64,000 bases of DNA from Paenibacillus sp. FSL R7-0273 (GTDB lineage Bacteria > Bacillota > Bacilli > Paenibacillales > Paenibacillaceae), in assembly GCF_000758625.1 (NCBI RefSeq), contig NZ_CP009283.1, forward strand, positions 3,483,501 to 3,547,500, given 5' to 3'. The notes under the pieces are model-generated. The model saw only the letters and a list, made by a program, of their open reading frames with translations. It was not told the origin of the DNA and made no database searches. The first letter of the stretch is position 1. Every line of letters begins with the position of its first letter. The position numbers were made by a program, and so were the translations under genes. This document shows, piece by piece, positions 9,056 to 19,200 of the stretch.

Positions 9056-11320
9056 ATGACAGACGGGTATGTATCCGATTCTTTGGAGCAAATGAAGATT
9101 TCAGTAAGTCGTGAGGCCAACCGCGCGGTTTCCTTTACCAATAAAGAGGCCTGTTTTTATTACACGCAGACCCATGTGAATGATCATCCTGAGCATGCTT
9201 ATTTTGAAGGGATGAATGTGGCGAAGAACCGGATTTTTGGCGGATATACGCTTTATGCTAACTGTCAGGAGCTGGATAATGAGCTGGCTGAGGTCCAGGT
9301 CAGTCCTTATTCACTGGTTCGTAGCCACGGGAGCATTACGGAAGAGCTGTGGCTGTACGACTACCGGAATGTACTTGAGGTCGGACAGACAGGGGGTGGC
9401 GCCAGCATCGGCATTTCTTTAAAAGGCAAGGAACTGGAGTTCCTGGAGCTTACTAAAGATACGGCTTACTTCAAGGCGATGGAAGGGGACTGGATTATTG
9501 CTCTGCGTGCCATGGGCAACGGGCCGTTAATGATGGAGAAGGGAGTCTTCCAGACCAACGGTGCAGCAGGCGGATTCTTTATTTCTGCCGCCGCAACGGC
9601 TGAAGAAGCTGCGCGGCTGATTGAGGATACCGAGCGGCAGGCGGCTTCGCTGAAGGCTGATCGTATACGCCGGATGGACGATTTTCTGCAAAATAATGTG
9701 TATCTGGACAGCAGTAACGAGGAGCTGAAGCTTGCGCTGAACTGGATCAGCCTGACCATGGATCAGCTGGTAACGAGGCAGCAGGGGGAAGGCATCTATG
9801 CCGGACTGCCGTGGTTCAATGAATATTGGGGACGGGACCAGTTCATCGCGATGCCGGGAGCGGTGCTGGTCAGCGGCCAGTTTGAGACGGCGAAGCAGAT
9901 TCTGCTGTCTTTTGCGGAATACCAGAATACGGATGAATCGTCGAAATATTACGGCAGGGTTCCGAATATACTGGCTCCTGAAAATATCGATTATCACACC
10001 ACAGACGGTACGCCCAGGTTCATTATCCAGCTGCAGGATTATGTTAAATACTCCGGGGATACCGGCATCATCAGGCAGCTGTACCCGGCGGTATGCAGCA
10101 GTATCGAGGGCTCCATCCGTCATTGGGTGGATGACAAGGGTTACCTGACGCATGATGATAATGAGACCTGGATGGATGCGCGGGATGCAGAGCTTAAGTC
10201 GTATTCCCCGCGTGATACACGGGCCAATGATATACAGGCGTTATGGTATGGCCAGCTGCGGGCGGGTGTTTATTTTGCCGAGTATATGGGTGACCGGGAG
10301 AAGGCGGGGCGATGGTGCAGTCTGGCTGACGCTTTAAAAGAGCATTTTGACGCCGATTTCCGTGATCCGGCTTACCCCTATCTGGCAGACAGGCTTGCTG
10401 CGGACGGTGCTCCGGAGTTCTCGCTGCGTCCGAACCAGCTGTTTGCCTTTGACCTGTTCGATGACCGGGAATTCAAGAATAAAGCAGTCCGCGCAGCCTG
10501 GGAGGAGCTGGTTTATCCATGGGGCACTGCATCCCTGGACAGGCGGCATCCGTTCTTTCACCCGTTCCATCTGACGGAGCACTATCACAAGGACGAGGCT
10601 TACCATAACGGCACGGTATGGACCTGGCTGAACGGAATTGCCATGCAGCGGATGATCGAAGCCGGGCAGGAAGAGACGGCCTACGGGCTGTTCAGGAACA
10701 TGAACCGGCAGGCACTGGAGCTTGGCGTAGTGGGCGGACTGAGCGAAAATCTGGATGCATACCCGAATGAAGGAGCTGACCGGGCCAAGCTGACCGGCGC
10801 TTATCTGCAAGCCTGGTCGAATGCTGAGCAGCTGCGGGTCTGGTATCAGTATTTCCTGGGCATCCGCCCGGATATGATTACGGGTAAGATTGTGCTCGCC
10901 CCGCGTATGCCGCAGGAACTGACGGATGTGCGGTTCCGGGTAAAAACGGGAGAGGGACTGATAGAGGGCGATTATTCCTCCGCCGGCGGTGAGCAGCTGT
11001 ATGTTTACCGTTTTACAGGAGTAACGCTGTCGGCTATCGTTGATTTCCCGGCGTTTGAGCCGGTTGAAATTCCGGTCCCGGACAGTACTGAGCTGCGCAT
11101 CCGCATTAGCGGGGACCGGCTGACGGCTGAACTGCTGGAGAATGGAAGCGGTGAGCGGATGGGACACTGGGCAGCAGGCAAATCTGCTGACAGAGCTGAG
11201 CAGCAGCGGCAAAGTGACCAGATGATTGGCGGGGTACAGTTTGCCGAGCCGCTGGCGTTATCGGAGCATCCGGTGATGGAGCGGGAGACTGGTGCGGTGG
11301 ACGGAGAGTCAGAAGAGTAA
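9056..11320 (+). CDS. amylo-alpha-1,6-glucosidase-like (debranching type) glycosidase
   Basis: 754 residues with an (alpha/alpha)6-type catalytic part. The segment GLPWFNEYWGRDQFIAMPG near residue 250 and later NGTVWTWLNG are typical of glycogen-debranching/GDE_C proteins, in which acidic residues of these segments serve catalysis. No signal peptide. I set the start at ATG 9056, with AGGAGG 11 bases upstream; the ATG at 9032 lies before that ribosome site. Second gene of the operon that begins with the GH13 enzyme; it would remove alpha-1,6 branch glucose or trim oligosaccharides. Exact linkage is uncertain. Confidence 0.8.
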   Translation: MTDGYVSDSLEQMKISVSREANRAVSFTNKEACFYYTQTHVNDHPEHAYFEGMNVAKNRIFGGYTLYANCQELDNELAEVQVSPYSLVRSHGSITEELWLYDYRNVLEVGQTGGGASIGISLKGKELEFLELTKDTAYFKAMEGDWIIALRAMGNGPLMMEKGVFQTNGAAGGFFISAAATAEEAARLIEDTERQAASLKADRIRRMDDFLQNNVYLDSSNEELKLALNWISLTMDQLVTRQQGEGIYAGLPWFNEYWGRDQFIAMPGAVLVSGQFETAKQILLSFAEYQNTDESSKYYGRVPNILAPENIDYHTTDGTPRFIIQLQDYVKYSGDTGIIRQLYPAVCSSIEGSIRHWVDDKGYLTHDDNETWMDARDAELKSYSPRDTRANDIQALWYGQLRAGVYFAEYMGDREKAGRWCSLADALKEHFDADFRDPAYPYLADRLAADGAPEFSLRPNQLFAFDLFDDREFKNKAVRAAWEELVYPWGTASLDRRHPFFHPFHLTEHYHKDEAYHNGTVWTWLNGIAMQRMIEAGQEETAYGLFRNMNRQALELGVVGGLSENLDAYPNEGADRAKLTGAYLQAWSNAEQLRVWYQYFLGIRPDMITGKIVLAPRMPQELTDVRFRVKTGEGLIEGDYSSAGGEQLYVYRFTGVTLSAIVDFPAFEPVEIPVPDSTELRIRISGDRLTAELLENGSGERMGHWAAGKSADRAEQQRQSDQMIGGVQFAEPLALSEHPVMERETGAVDGESEE

Positions 11321-11417
11321 AATGGTATTAGCTTTAGCACGCCTGCTGGTGCGGCGGGATTAGAGCTGGTAACCGTGTGGTGCGCCGACGAAGCAGGATG
11401 TTAGCACCTTGAGGTGA

Positions 11418-11506
11418 TAGGGCTCCATCAAAGGGAAAAATCCCTTTGGTGGAGCCCTTTTTGGGGCGAGAGAGTGGAATGAAAGGGAAAAATCCCTTCC
11501 ATTCCA
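11418..11506 (+). terminator. terminator plus second hairpin after the glucosidase gene
   Basis: AGGGCTCCA with an inner AAAGGG pairs with CCCTTT and TGGAGCCCT, followed by TTTTT (11418-11463): an intrinsic terminator. A second hairpin, GGAATG and AAGGG against CCCTT and CATTCC (11475-11506), has no T tail. Both carry the core GGGAAAAATCCC, which resembles the GGCAAAAATGCC core of the 51-bp repeats found elsewhere in the window. The rest of the 11,321-11,619 gap holds the operator listed next. Confidence 0.65.
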
Positions 11507-11584
11507 TCTCCGCACCCGGCCAACAGGCGCCGCAGCCCGCCTTGAATATACCTGCAGCCTCCTAAAAAGGTCTTTGCACATTTA

Positions 11585-11598
11585 ATAACACGTGTTAT
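11585..11598 (+). promoter_or_regulatory. LacI-family operator upstream of the LacI-type gene
   Basis: ATAACACGTGTTAT is a perfect 14-bp palindrome with a central CG. The same palindrome, two bases longer, sits at 13071-13086 before the mannosidase operon. It lies 22 bases before the regulator's start codon, so the regulator very probably represses itself. Confidence 0.75.
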
Positions 11599-11619
11599 AC
11601 TTTTGCCGAGGTGCAGAAT

Positions 11620-12726
11620 ATGGGTAAAAAAAGAGTGACCAGCCATGACGTTGCCAGGCTAGCGGGCGTATCCCGCAGTGTGGTATCCGCTGTGCTGAAT
11701 GATACGCCGGGAATCGGGGTCAGTGCCCAGACCCGGGAGGCTGTGCTGCATGCCATAGCAGAGCTGAATTACCATGTGGATGCCCAGGCCCGCAGCATGA
11801 AAACCGGGCGCAGCATGACGCTCGCCGCCTTCGGGGACACCCGGCATCCGCTGTTCATGCGGCTGCTTGAAGGGATGCAGCGGGAATGCGAAGCGAGAGG
11901 CTATCACATCCTGCTCTGCTCGCCAGGGGAGAGGAAGTCGGGAGATGCCAGAAGGGCGCTGCTGGATCTGTACCATCAGCGGAAGATCGACGGCATTATT
12001 ACTCTGGATGAAACTAGTTACCGTAGTGAGAATTGGGCCGCCAAGGTGCAAGAAGCCGGCGTCCCTTACGTATCTGTAGAAGGGTATGCCGAAACGGAAG
12101 GCGTATACTCCATACTGGCAGATTACCGGGGGAGTGTACTGACCGCGCTGGACTATTTATGCCGTGATAACATGTCGGGGGAGAAAGTATCAGCTCCGGT
12201 ATATTTAGAGGTGTTTCACGGTGCTGCAAGTAAACGGAGCAACTGGGCGGAGCAGAACCGCCGCAATGCGTACAAGGAATGGTGTAGCTCGTACGGGCTG
12301 AAGCCGGTCGTTCACCGGCTGGATGAACAGGAAGGCACCGCGGGCTGGCTGAATTTGTTATCAGAGCTGGTGCAGCAGAGCTCAGGCGCTACGGGGCTGT
12401 GTACGGACAGGTCGAAAGAACAGACAGAAGGTGATCAGACCATACTGCCGCCGCTGCTGCTAAACTGGTCAAGCGCTGTACCGGACATCTACCGTGCAGC
12501 TCATGCACTGGGGCTGGCGATTGGAGACTCACTCCGGATAATGGCTGCTGATAATACGATTCAGGGAGACAGCCTGAGCGTACCAACCTTAAGCTGTGTG
12601 GAAATTCCTTATGTCGGCATGGGTCAGGAAGCGGTGCGCTGCCTCTTGAAGCAAATGGAACAGGAAGCCGGCGAACCGGCTAAGCTGTGGCTGCCGGCGG
12701 TTTTGAAGCCGGGTGAGAGCGCGTAG
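11620..12726 (+). CDS. LacI family transcriptional regulator
   Basis: 368 residues. The helix-turn-helix lies at the N-terminus: TSHDVARLAGVSRSVVSAVL, with a hinge helix ALNYHVDAQARSM-like segment near residue 50, then a periplasmic-binding-protein-like sensor domain. ATG 11620 has GAGGTG 5 bases upstream; the GTG at 11611 overlaps that site and is less likely. The palindromes before this gene and before the next operon make it the likely repressor of both, released by a manno-oligosaccharide or mannose derivative. The ligand is an inference from the neighbouring alpha-mannosidases. Confidence 0.88.
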   Translation: MGKKRVTSHDVARLAGVSRSVVSAVLNDTPGIGVSAQTREAVLHAIAELNYHVDAQARSMKTGRSMTLAAFGDTRHPLFMRLLEGMQRECEARGYHILLCSPGERKSGDARRALLDLYHQRKIDGIITLDETSYRSENWAAKVQEAGVPYVSVEGYAETEGVYSILADYRGSVLTALDYLCRDNMSGEKVSAPVYLEVFHGAASKRSNWAEQNRRNAYKEWCSSYGLKPVVHRLDEQEGTAGWLNLLSELVQQSSGATGLCTDRSKEQTEGDQTILPPLLLNWSSAVPDIYRAAHALGLAIGDSLRIMAADNTIQGDSLSVPTLSCVEIPYVGMGQEAVRCLLKQMEQEAGEPAKLWLPAVLKPGESA

Positions 12727-12840
12727 GTCATTAACCGCGCATGTGTAGGTCACTTACCTCGGCTTAAGTAACTAACGGAAAACGGAAAACGTGTCACAGT
12801 ACCCCTCCTTTAAGTGGCAGGGGGGAATAACAGGGATTTA

Positions 12841-12900
12841 GCTGCAACCATTACAGGAACTAAGCTGCATAAAGCGAAGCGGAGGTTCTAGCGTTGCAGC
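12841..12900. repeat. long inverted repeat in the gap before the mannosidase operon
   Basis: GCTGCAAC (12841-12848) and GTTGCAGC (12893-12900) are perfect arms of a roughly 60-nt hairpin, with inner GAAC/GTTC pairing. No gene is seen in 12,727-13,104. The gap also holds two imperfect direct copies of TAGGTCAYTWACC (from about 12,724 and 12,746) and a small C-rich/G-rich hairpin near 12,801-12,826. The element lies too far upstream to be the operator. Confidence 0.5.
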
Positions 12901-13040
12901 CTCTCTGTTTCAAGCATTGATGAAAGCGCATGCTGGATTGTAATTAAACGAATAGTGGCACTTATAGAAGGTTCTGTGCAAAAAGAAGGATAGGCGCAGT
13001 CCGGCCTCCCGGCCAGGACCGCTATAACAATGGCGTAACC

Positions 13041-13086
13041 TTAACAGGAACAGCCATCTCTTTTTTAACATATAACACGTGTTATA
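13041..13086 (+). promoter_or_regulatory. promoter and LacI-type operator of the alpha-mannosidase operon
   Basis: TATAACACGTGTTATA (13071-13086) is a perfect 16-bp palindrome containing the same 14-bp core as the site before the LacI-type gene. A weak -35 (TTAACA, 13041-13046) and a TAACAT -10-like hexamer (13066-13071) place the operator over the transcription start, the usual place for repression by steric hindrance. GGAGGAGG and the mannosidase start follow within 20 bases. Confidence 0.7.
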
Positions 13087-13104
13087 CCCTGGAGGAGGAT
13101 GAAT

Positions 13105-16100
13105 ATGTTTTGGACGGATGAGAAGCTGGGCGCACGTGTAGCCGAATTGGACCGTTACCGTTATCGGGACACTTTTGAACTTACGGAATGGCTGGGAATT
13201 GAAGATAAGGAAGGCGCCAACGGCGTGTATCCGCCTGAATTTGAACAAGGGGAAACTTACCGTGTAGGTGATTACTGGACAGGACGGGACATGTACCTGT
13301 GGCTGCACACAATAGTAGAGGTGCCTGCACATTGGCAGGGCCGGCGGATTGTTGGCCTGTTTGATTTTGGCCGCACGGGCAGCGGGAACAACAGCGGGTT
13401 TGAATCCCTGCTGTTCCTGAACGGTAAGCCGTATCAGGGTGTGGATTCCAATCACCAGGAGGTTTTTCTGGAGCCGGAAGCCGCAGGGACGGCGGTAAGC
13501 CTGTCCTTCCGGTTATGGTCGGGACTGGAAGGCGGAGGGTTTCCGGTGCCGCAGGAGCACCGGATCAGGAAGGCAGAGCTGGCCTGCCTGGATGAAGCCG
13601 CTGACAGCCTGTATTACACCGGCCGTGCAGTGCTGGCGGTCTATCAGTCGCTGGGCGGCAGCGATCCGCTGAAGCAGGAGCTGCAGATGGCGCTGAACCG
13701 GGCGTTCCGCGTGCTGGACTGGTCGAGACCGGGCAGTGATGCTTTTTATAACTCTGTCAGGGAGGCCGATGAGCAGCTGGCAGCATCGCTGGCAGCCATG
13801 AAACAAAAGCATCCCGTAACGGTAACCGCGATCGGTCATACCCATATCGACGTAGCCTGGCTGTGGCGGCTGACTCATACGCGGGAGAAGGCGGCGCGTT
13901 CCTTTTCAACTGTGCTGAGGCTGATGAAGCAGTTTCCGGAGTATGTTTTTCTGCAGACACAGCCCCAGCTGTATGCATACATCAAGCAGGACTACCCGGA
14001 GCTGTATACTGAAATTTCCAGCCGGGTGAAGGAAGGACGCTGGGAAGCCGGGGGAGCGATGTGGCTGGAGGCAGACTGCAATCTGACGAGCGGGGAGTCG
14101 CTGGTACGGCAGCTTTTGTACGGAACGGCCTTTTTCCGGGAAGAATTCGGCGTAGAATGCAAGTATCTATGGCTGCCGGATGTGTTCGGCTACAGCTGGG
14201 CGCTGCCGCAGATTTTGCGGAAGTCTGGTATAGATACTTTTATGACAACCAAAATCAGCTGGAGCCAGTTTAACCGTATGCCGCACGACACGTTCCAGTG
14301 GAGGGGCATCGACGGCAGCGAGGTGCTTGCCCACTTTATCACTACACCGGAAGGGCCTGAATCAAGCGCCTGGTACTATACCTATAACGGATTAATGGAA
14401 CCGTTCGCCGTCCAGGGCATTTGGGATTCATACCGGGACAAGAATCTGAACCGCGAGCTGCTGCTTGCCTATGGATATGGAGACGGCGGTGGGGGAGTGA
14501 ACCGTGAGCATCTGGAAATGCGGCGCCGTCTGGATGCCATACCGGGAGTGCCGAATGTGCAGCCTGGCCGGGCGGATGAATATTTTGAACGCCTGAACGA
14601 GACCATCCGCAGCAGTGACCAGTATGTCCATACGTGGGACGGGGAGCTATACCTTGAGTATCACAGGGGAACCTACACCAGTCAGGCTTATAATAAAAAA
14701 ATGAACCGCAGGCTGGAGCTGCTCTACCGGGAGGCCGAGTGGCTGCAGGTGCTGCTGGCTGCCGAATCCGGCAGCTTCAGCAGGTATCCGGCACAGGAGC
14801 TGTACAATGGCTGGATTATTATCCTGCGTAACCAGTTCCATGACATCATCCCTGGCTCATCGATCCGTGAGGTGTATGAGGACTCACGTGAGGAATATGC
14901 GGAAGCAGAGCGGATCGGACTGGAATCGGCGGTGAGGGCGGCGGGAGGCTTAACGGTTCCGGCTGCAGCAGGAGGAGAAGCGCACTATACTATCTTTAAC
15001 GGAGCATTTTTTGACCGTTCCGGCCTACTGACTGTTGATGCCCAGGATACAGAAATTAAAGAATGGCGGGATGAAAAGGGCTCCCTGCTTCGTACCCAGC
15101 GATTAGACGGGGAATGGCTGATTGAAGCCCCGGAGGTGCCGATGCTTGCAGCAGCCGTCATAAGTGCCCGCACTGCCGGGACAGCTGAAGCTGTTGAACA
15201 ACCGGAGCCTTTTGGCTGGGAAAACTCCAGGCTCACCACCCCGCATTACATTATGGAATGGAATGCTTACGGGCAGCTAAGCCGCTTGTTTGACCGCGAT
15301 GCGGACCGTGAGGTGCTTGCGCCAGGGGAGTGCGGAAATGTGCTGCAGGTATTTGAGGATAAGCCGAAGATGTACGATGCCTGGGACATTGATCTCTTTT
15401 ACCAGGAGAAGAAGCGTGAAATAACCGGACTTGTCTCGGCAGAGCTGCTAAGCTCCGGTCCGCTGGCTGCAGTGCTGCAATTCTCTTGGCGTTATATGGA
15501 TTCCACTGTCATCCAAAAGGTTAAGGTGTATGCCGGAAGCCGCCGGATTGATTTTGAGACGCTGGTTGACTGGCACGAGCAGCATCAGCTGCTTAAGGTT
15601 GCTTTTCCCGTTGCCGTCCGCTCGACTGAAGCCACCTACGATATCCAGTACGGTAACGTTAAGCGTCCTACCCACTGGAATACAAGCTGGGATTATGCCC
15701 GCTTTGAGAGTGTGGGACATCAGTGGGCCGATCTGTCGGAAACGGGCTACGGTGTGAGCCTGCTCAATGACTGTAAATACGGCTATGACATTAAGGATCA
15801 TGTTATGCGCCTGTCGCTGATCAAATCGGCAACGGCTCCGGACTGGCAGGCCGATCAGGGTGAGCACCGGTTCACCTACAGCCTGCTGCCGCATCAGGGA
15901 GACTGGATCAGCGGACACACGGCGGAGGAAGCCTGGATGCTTAATAATCCTTTGCGGGCTGTACAGGGAAGCTTCAACGGAGAAACCGGCAAGCCGCTGT
16001 TCCGCACGGACGCTGCAGGAATCGCCGTCGATGCCGTCAAATTGTCAGAGCAAGGGGACAGCTGTGTAATCCGGCTGCATGAATACTTCGGCGGACGGCG

Positions 16101-16251
16101 TAAAGTCAGATTGAGCAGTAGCTACTCCGTCTTATCCTGGCAGCTATGCGATCTCATGGAACGTCCTGCCGGTGAAGTGACTTCCGGCGGTGAAATAGAG
16201 CTGGAGTTCAAGCCTTATGAAATTCATACCCTGCTGGTTACCTTTTTTTGA
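13105..16251 (+). CDS. GH38 alpha-mannosidase
   Basis: 1,048 residues, the usual size for a bacterial class II alpha-mannosidase. Metal-binding HID is in GHTHIDVAWLW near residue 248, the nucleophile Asp in WLPDVFGYS near 359, and NQFHDIIPGSS lies near the end of the catalytic part; a large C-terminal beta domain follows. No signal peptide, so it should cleave imported manno-oligosaccharides in the cytoplasm. ATG 13105 lies 6 bases after GGAGGAGG; the ATG at 13099 is too close. First gene of the operon behind the operator at 13071. A second GH38 gene follows 36 bases later. Confidence 0.93.
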   Translation: MFWTDEKLGARVAELDRYRYRDTFELTEWLGIEDKEGANGVYPPEFEQGETYRVGDYWTGRDMYLWLHTIVEVPAHWQGRRIVGLFDFGRTGSGNNSGFESLLFLNGKPYQGVDSNHQEVFLEPEAAGTAVSLSFRLWSGLEGGGFPVPQEHRIRKAELACLDEAADSLYYTGRAVLAVYQSLGGSDPLKQELQMALNRAFRVLDWSRPGSDAFYNSVREADEQLAASLAAMKQKHPVTVTAIGHTHIDVAWLWRLTHTREKAARSFSTVLRLMKQFPEYVFLQTQPQLYAYIKQDYPELYTEISSRVKEGRWEAGGAMWLEADCNLTSGESLVRQLLYGTAFFREEFGVECKYLWLPDVFGYSWALPQILRKSGIDTFMTTKISWSQFNRMPHDTFQWRGIDGSEVLAHFITTPEGPESSAWYYTYNGLMEPFAVQGIWDSYRDKNLNRELLLAYGYGDGGGGVNREHLEMRRRLDAIPGVPNVQPGRADEYFERLNETIRSSDQYVHTWDGELYLEYHRGTYTSQAYNKKMNRRLELLYREAEWLQVLLAAESGSFSRYPAQELYNGWIIILRNQFHDIIPGSSIREVYEDSREEYAEAERIGLESAVRAAGGLTVPAAAGGEAHYTIFNGAFFDRSGLLTVDAQDTEIKEWRDEKGSLLRTQRLDGEWLIEAPEVPMLAAAVISARTAGTAEAVEQPEPFGWENSRLTTPHYIMEWNAYGQLSRLFDRDADREVLAPGECGNVLQVFEDKPKMYDAWDIDLFYQEKKREITGLVSAELLSSGPLAAVLQFSWRYMDSTVIQKVKVYAGSRRIDFETLVDWHEQHQLLKVAFPVAVRSTEATYDIQYGNVKRPTHWNTSWDYARFESVGHQWADLSETGYGVSLLNDCKYGYDIKDHVMRLSLIKSATAPDWQADQGEHRFTYSLLPHQGDWISGHTAEEAWMLNNPLRAVQGSFNGETGKPLFRTDAAGIAVDAVKLSEQGDSCVIRLHEYFGGRRKVRLSSSYSVLSWQLCDLMERPAGEVTSGGEIELEFKPYEIHTLLVTFF

Positions 16252-16287
16252 ATAGATCTGTCACATTCATATGGATGAAGGGGAGGG

Positions 16288-19200
16288 ATGGCTGTGCCGC
16301 TGGCAAGAAGGACGGAACGGCTGCTGAACGAGCTTCAGCTGCGCCGGTATAAGGAGAGCCTTGAAATCAGGGAGTGGTTGCTGCAAAGGGCCCGTTATGT
16401 TGAAGAAGGCGAGTATCAGTTTGACCAGACGAGGGAGACAGTATCACCGGGCCGCCTGCAGAGCGAAGTGAGGGAAACACTGTTTCTGGAGACAACGGTG
16501 ACTGTGCCTGCTGGCTGGGCTGAGGAAACGGTAGGTATCGTGTTTAAGGCCGGAGGGGAAGGGCTGCTGTCCATCCATGGTAAGCCTTACCACGGGCTCG
16601 ACAAAAACAGGAGCTTTGTTCCACTGTCCGGAACACTCGCCGCCAGTGGCGAGCTTAAGCTGAATATTGAGCTGTACCATGTCCCGCCGATACCGGCAGA
16701 TCCGTTAAACGGCCAGAAGGATAATGATGCCGCTCCGGTCCGTTTTGAAGAAGCCAGGCTGGTGACGGTCAGCAGAGCGGCAGAAGGGCTGTATTTTACT
16801 GTAACAGTGTGTTTTGATGCAATGAAACGCATGGCGGAGCGGTCAACCGAGCGGCTGGCTCTGGAGCGTGCGCTGGAAGAGGCTATTCTGAACATTGGAG
16901 CTACAGCGGCGGCAGATGAAGAATGTCTGGTCCAGGCAGAGAGACAGCTGCGGAAAAGACTGCAGGCTGCCGCCGGAAATAGGGAGCCCGAAACCGCTGG
17001 TATCATGCACATGGTCGGGCAGTCGCATATCGATCTCGCCTGGCTCTGGCCGCTGAAGGAGACGGTGCGCAAGACCGGCCGGACCTTCTCGACCGTGATC
17101 ACGCTAATGGAGCACTACGGGGAATACCGCTATTCGCAGAGCCAGCCGCAGCTGTATGCCTATGCCAAGCAGCATTTTCCGGACCTGTATGAGCAGATCA
17201 AAAAGCGTATAGCGGACGGGCGCTGGGAGCTGGTAGGCGGAATGTGGATCGAGCCGGATCTGAATATCCCTTCAGGAGAATCACTGGTCCGCCAGCTGCT
17301 GTACGGGCGCGCTTTTTATGAGCAGGAATTTGGCAAAAGCCCGCGGGTGGAGTGGCTGCCGGACACCTTCGGCTACTGTGCTTCACTGCCGCAGCTTCTC
17401 AGAAAATCCGGCGTGGATTATTTTATGACCAGTAAAATGAACTGGAACGACACTAACGTCTTCCCTCATGACCTGTTCTACTGGGAGGGGATTGACGGGA
17501 CGAAAATACTGTCGTTTCTGAATCACGGGCTTAATGAAAATACGCTGCCTGCCGATGTAGGCGAGCACTGGGACAGCTTCCGCCAGAAAAAAGCGCACTC
17601 CGGGCAGATGCTGCTCTACGGATACGGGGACGGCGGAGGCGGTGTGACCCGGGAGATGCTGGAGGTTATCGAGCGTTCCGCAGCATTGCCGGGCCTGCCG
17701 TCAAGCCGGTTCAGTACAGCACACGAGTTCTTTGACGGTGTCCGCGATGCCGCTCCCGGGCTGCCGGTCTGGTCAGGTGATATGTATCTGGAGCTGCACA
17801 GGGGAACGTACACGACGCACGGAAAGAACAAGCGCTGGAACCGTAAGGCGGAGGCGCTGTACCGTGAAGCTGAAATCTGGAATGCCCTGTCCTACCTGTC
17901 AGGAGCAGCGCAGCTTGAAGCATGTGCGGAGCTGCAGCACGGTGAGCTGAAGGAGGGCTGGGAGCTGCTGCTGCTGAACCAGTTCCATGATATTATTCCC
18001 GGCACTTCCATTCCGGAGGTGTATGTTAAATCCGAGGAGCATTACAGGGAGATTTTTGATCTTGGAGAATTAAGCCGGACCAAGGCGGTGGATACGCTGG
18101 CGGCTGCTATGGATACGCGGGGGCAGGGAACACCGCTGATTCTGTTCAACAGCCTGTCCTGGAGCCGCAAGGATACTGCTGTGCTGACCGGCAATGCGGA
18201 GCTTCTGAATAAACGCCCGTATGACGGCGGTGGCAATCCGCTGCCCTTTGATCTGCTGCAGACCGGTGATAAAGTGGAGCTTGTGATATCGGCAGGTGAG
18301 GTACCTGCGCTGGGATACACCACTGTTTGGCTTCGGGATATAGACGGTGCTGAGAAGAATCCTCCGGCAGTTATCCTGCCGCTGGCTGAATCAGTACCGG
18401 GGCACTCGCAAGGGAAAACATTGGACCACTGGGAAACGGAGTACTACCGTCTTGTATTTGATGCAGGAGGCCGGATTGTTTCGTGGTTCGACAAGGAAGC
18501 TGGCAGGGAGCTGGTTGCTCCGGGAGCTGCGGCCAATCATCTGCAGCTGTTCCACGATCGCCCGACAGTCTGGGATGCATGGGATATTGATCCGCATTTT
18601 GCCGGGCAGCCGGCAGGGGAAGCCGCTCTGCTCACCAGTGAAGTGCTGCATCAAGGGCAGACCCGGGATATTCTGCGCTTCTCCTGGCAGCTGAATGATT
18701 CGCTGATTGAGCAGCATATCATTTTTCACCGCCATTCCCGGCGTGTAGACTTCGAGACCAGGGTGGATTGGCGGGAGGAGCATAAGCTGCTGAAGGCTGC
18801 TTTTCCGGTGGATATCCGCAGTACCAAGGCAGTCTATGAAATCCCGTTTGGCAGTGTAGAGCGGCCGACCCATAACAATACAAGCTGGGAGCAGGCGCAA
18901 TTCGAGGTATGCGGACACCGCTGGGCGGATCTGTCTGAGGGCGGTTACGGGATCAGCCTGCTGAACGACTGCAAATACGGCTATGATATTAAAGGCAATG
19001 TAATGCGGCTGTCCTTGCTCCGTTCTCCGCGCTGGCCCGACACAACCGCAGACATCGGGGTGCACGAATTCACGTATTCCCTGTACCCGCATGCAGGCGG
19101 ATGGAGAGAAGCTGAGGTTGTAAAAGAAGGCCAGCTGCTGAATCAGCCAATCCATGCCGCTTGGGCATCTGCACATGGCGGAATTCTGCCTGCTGCAGCG

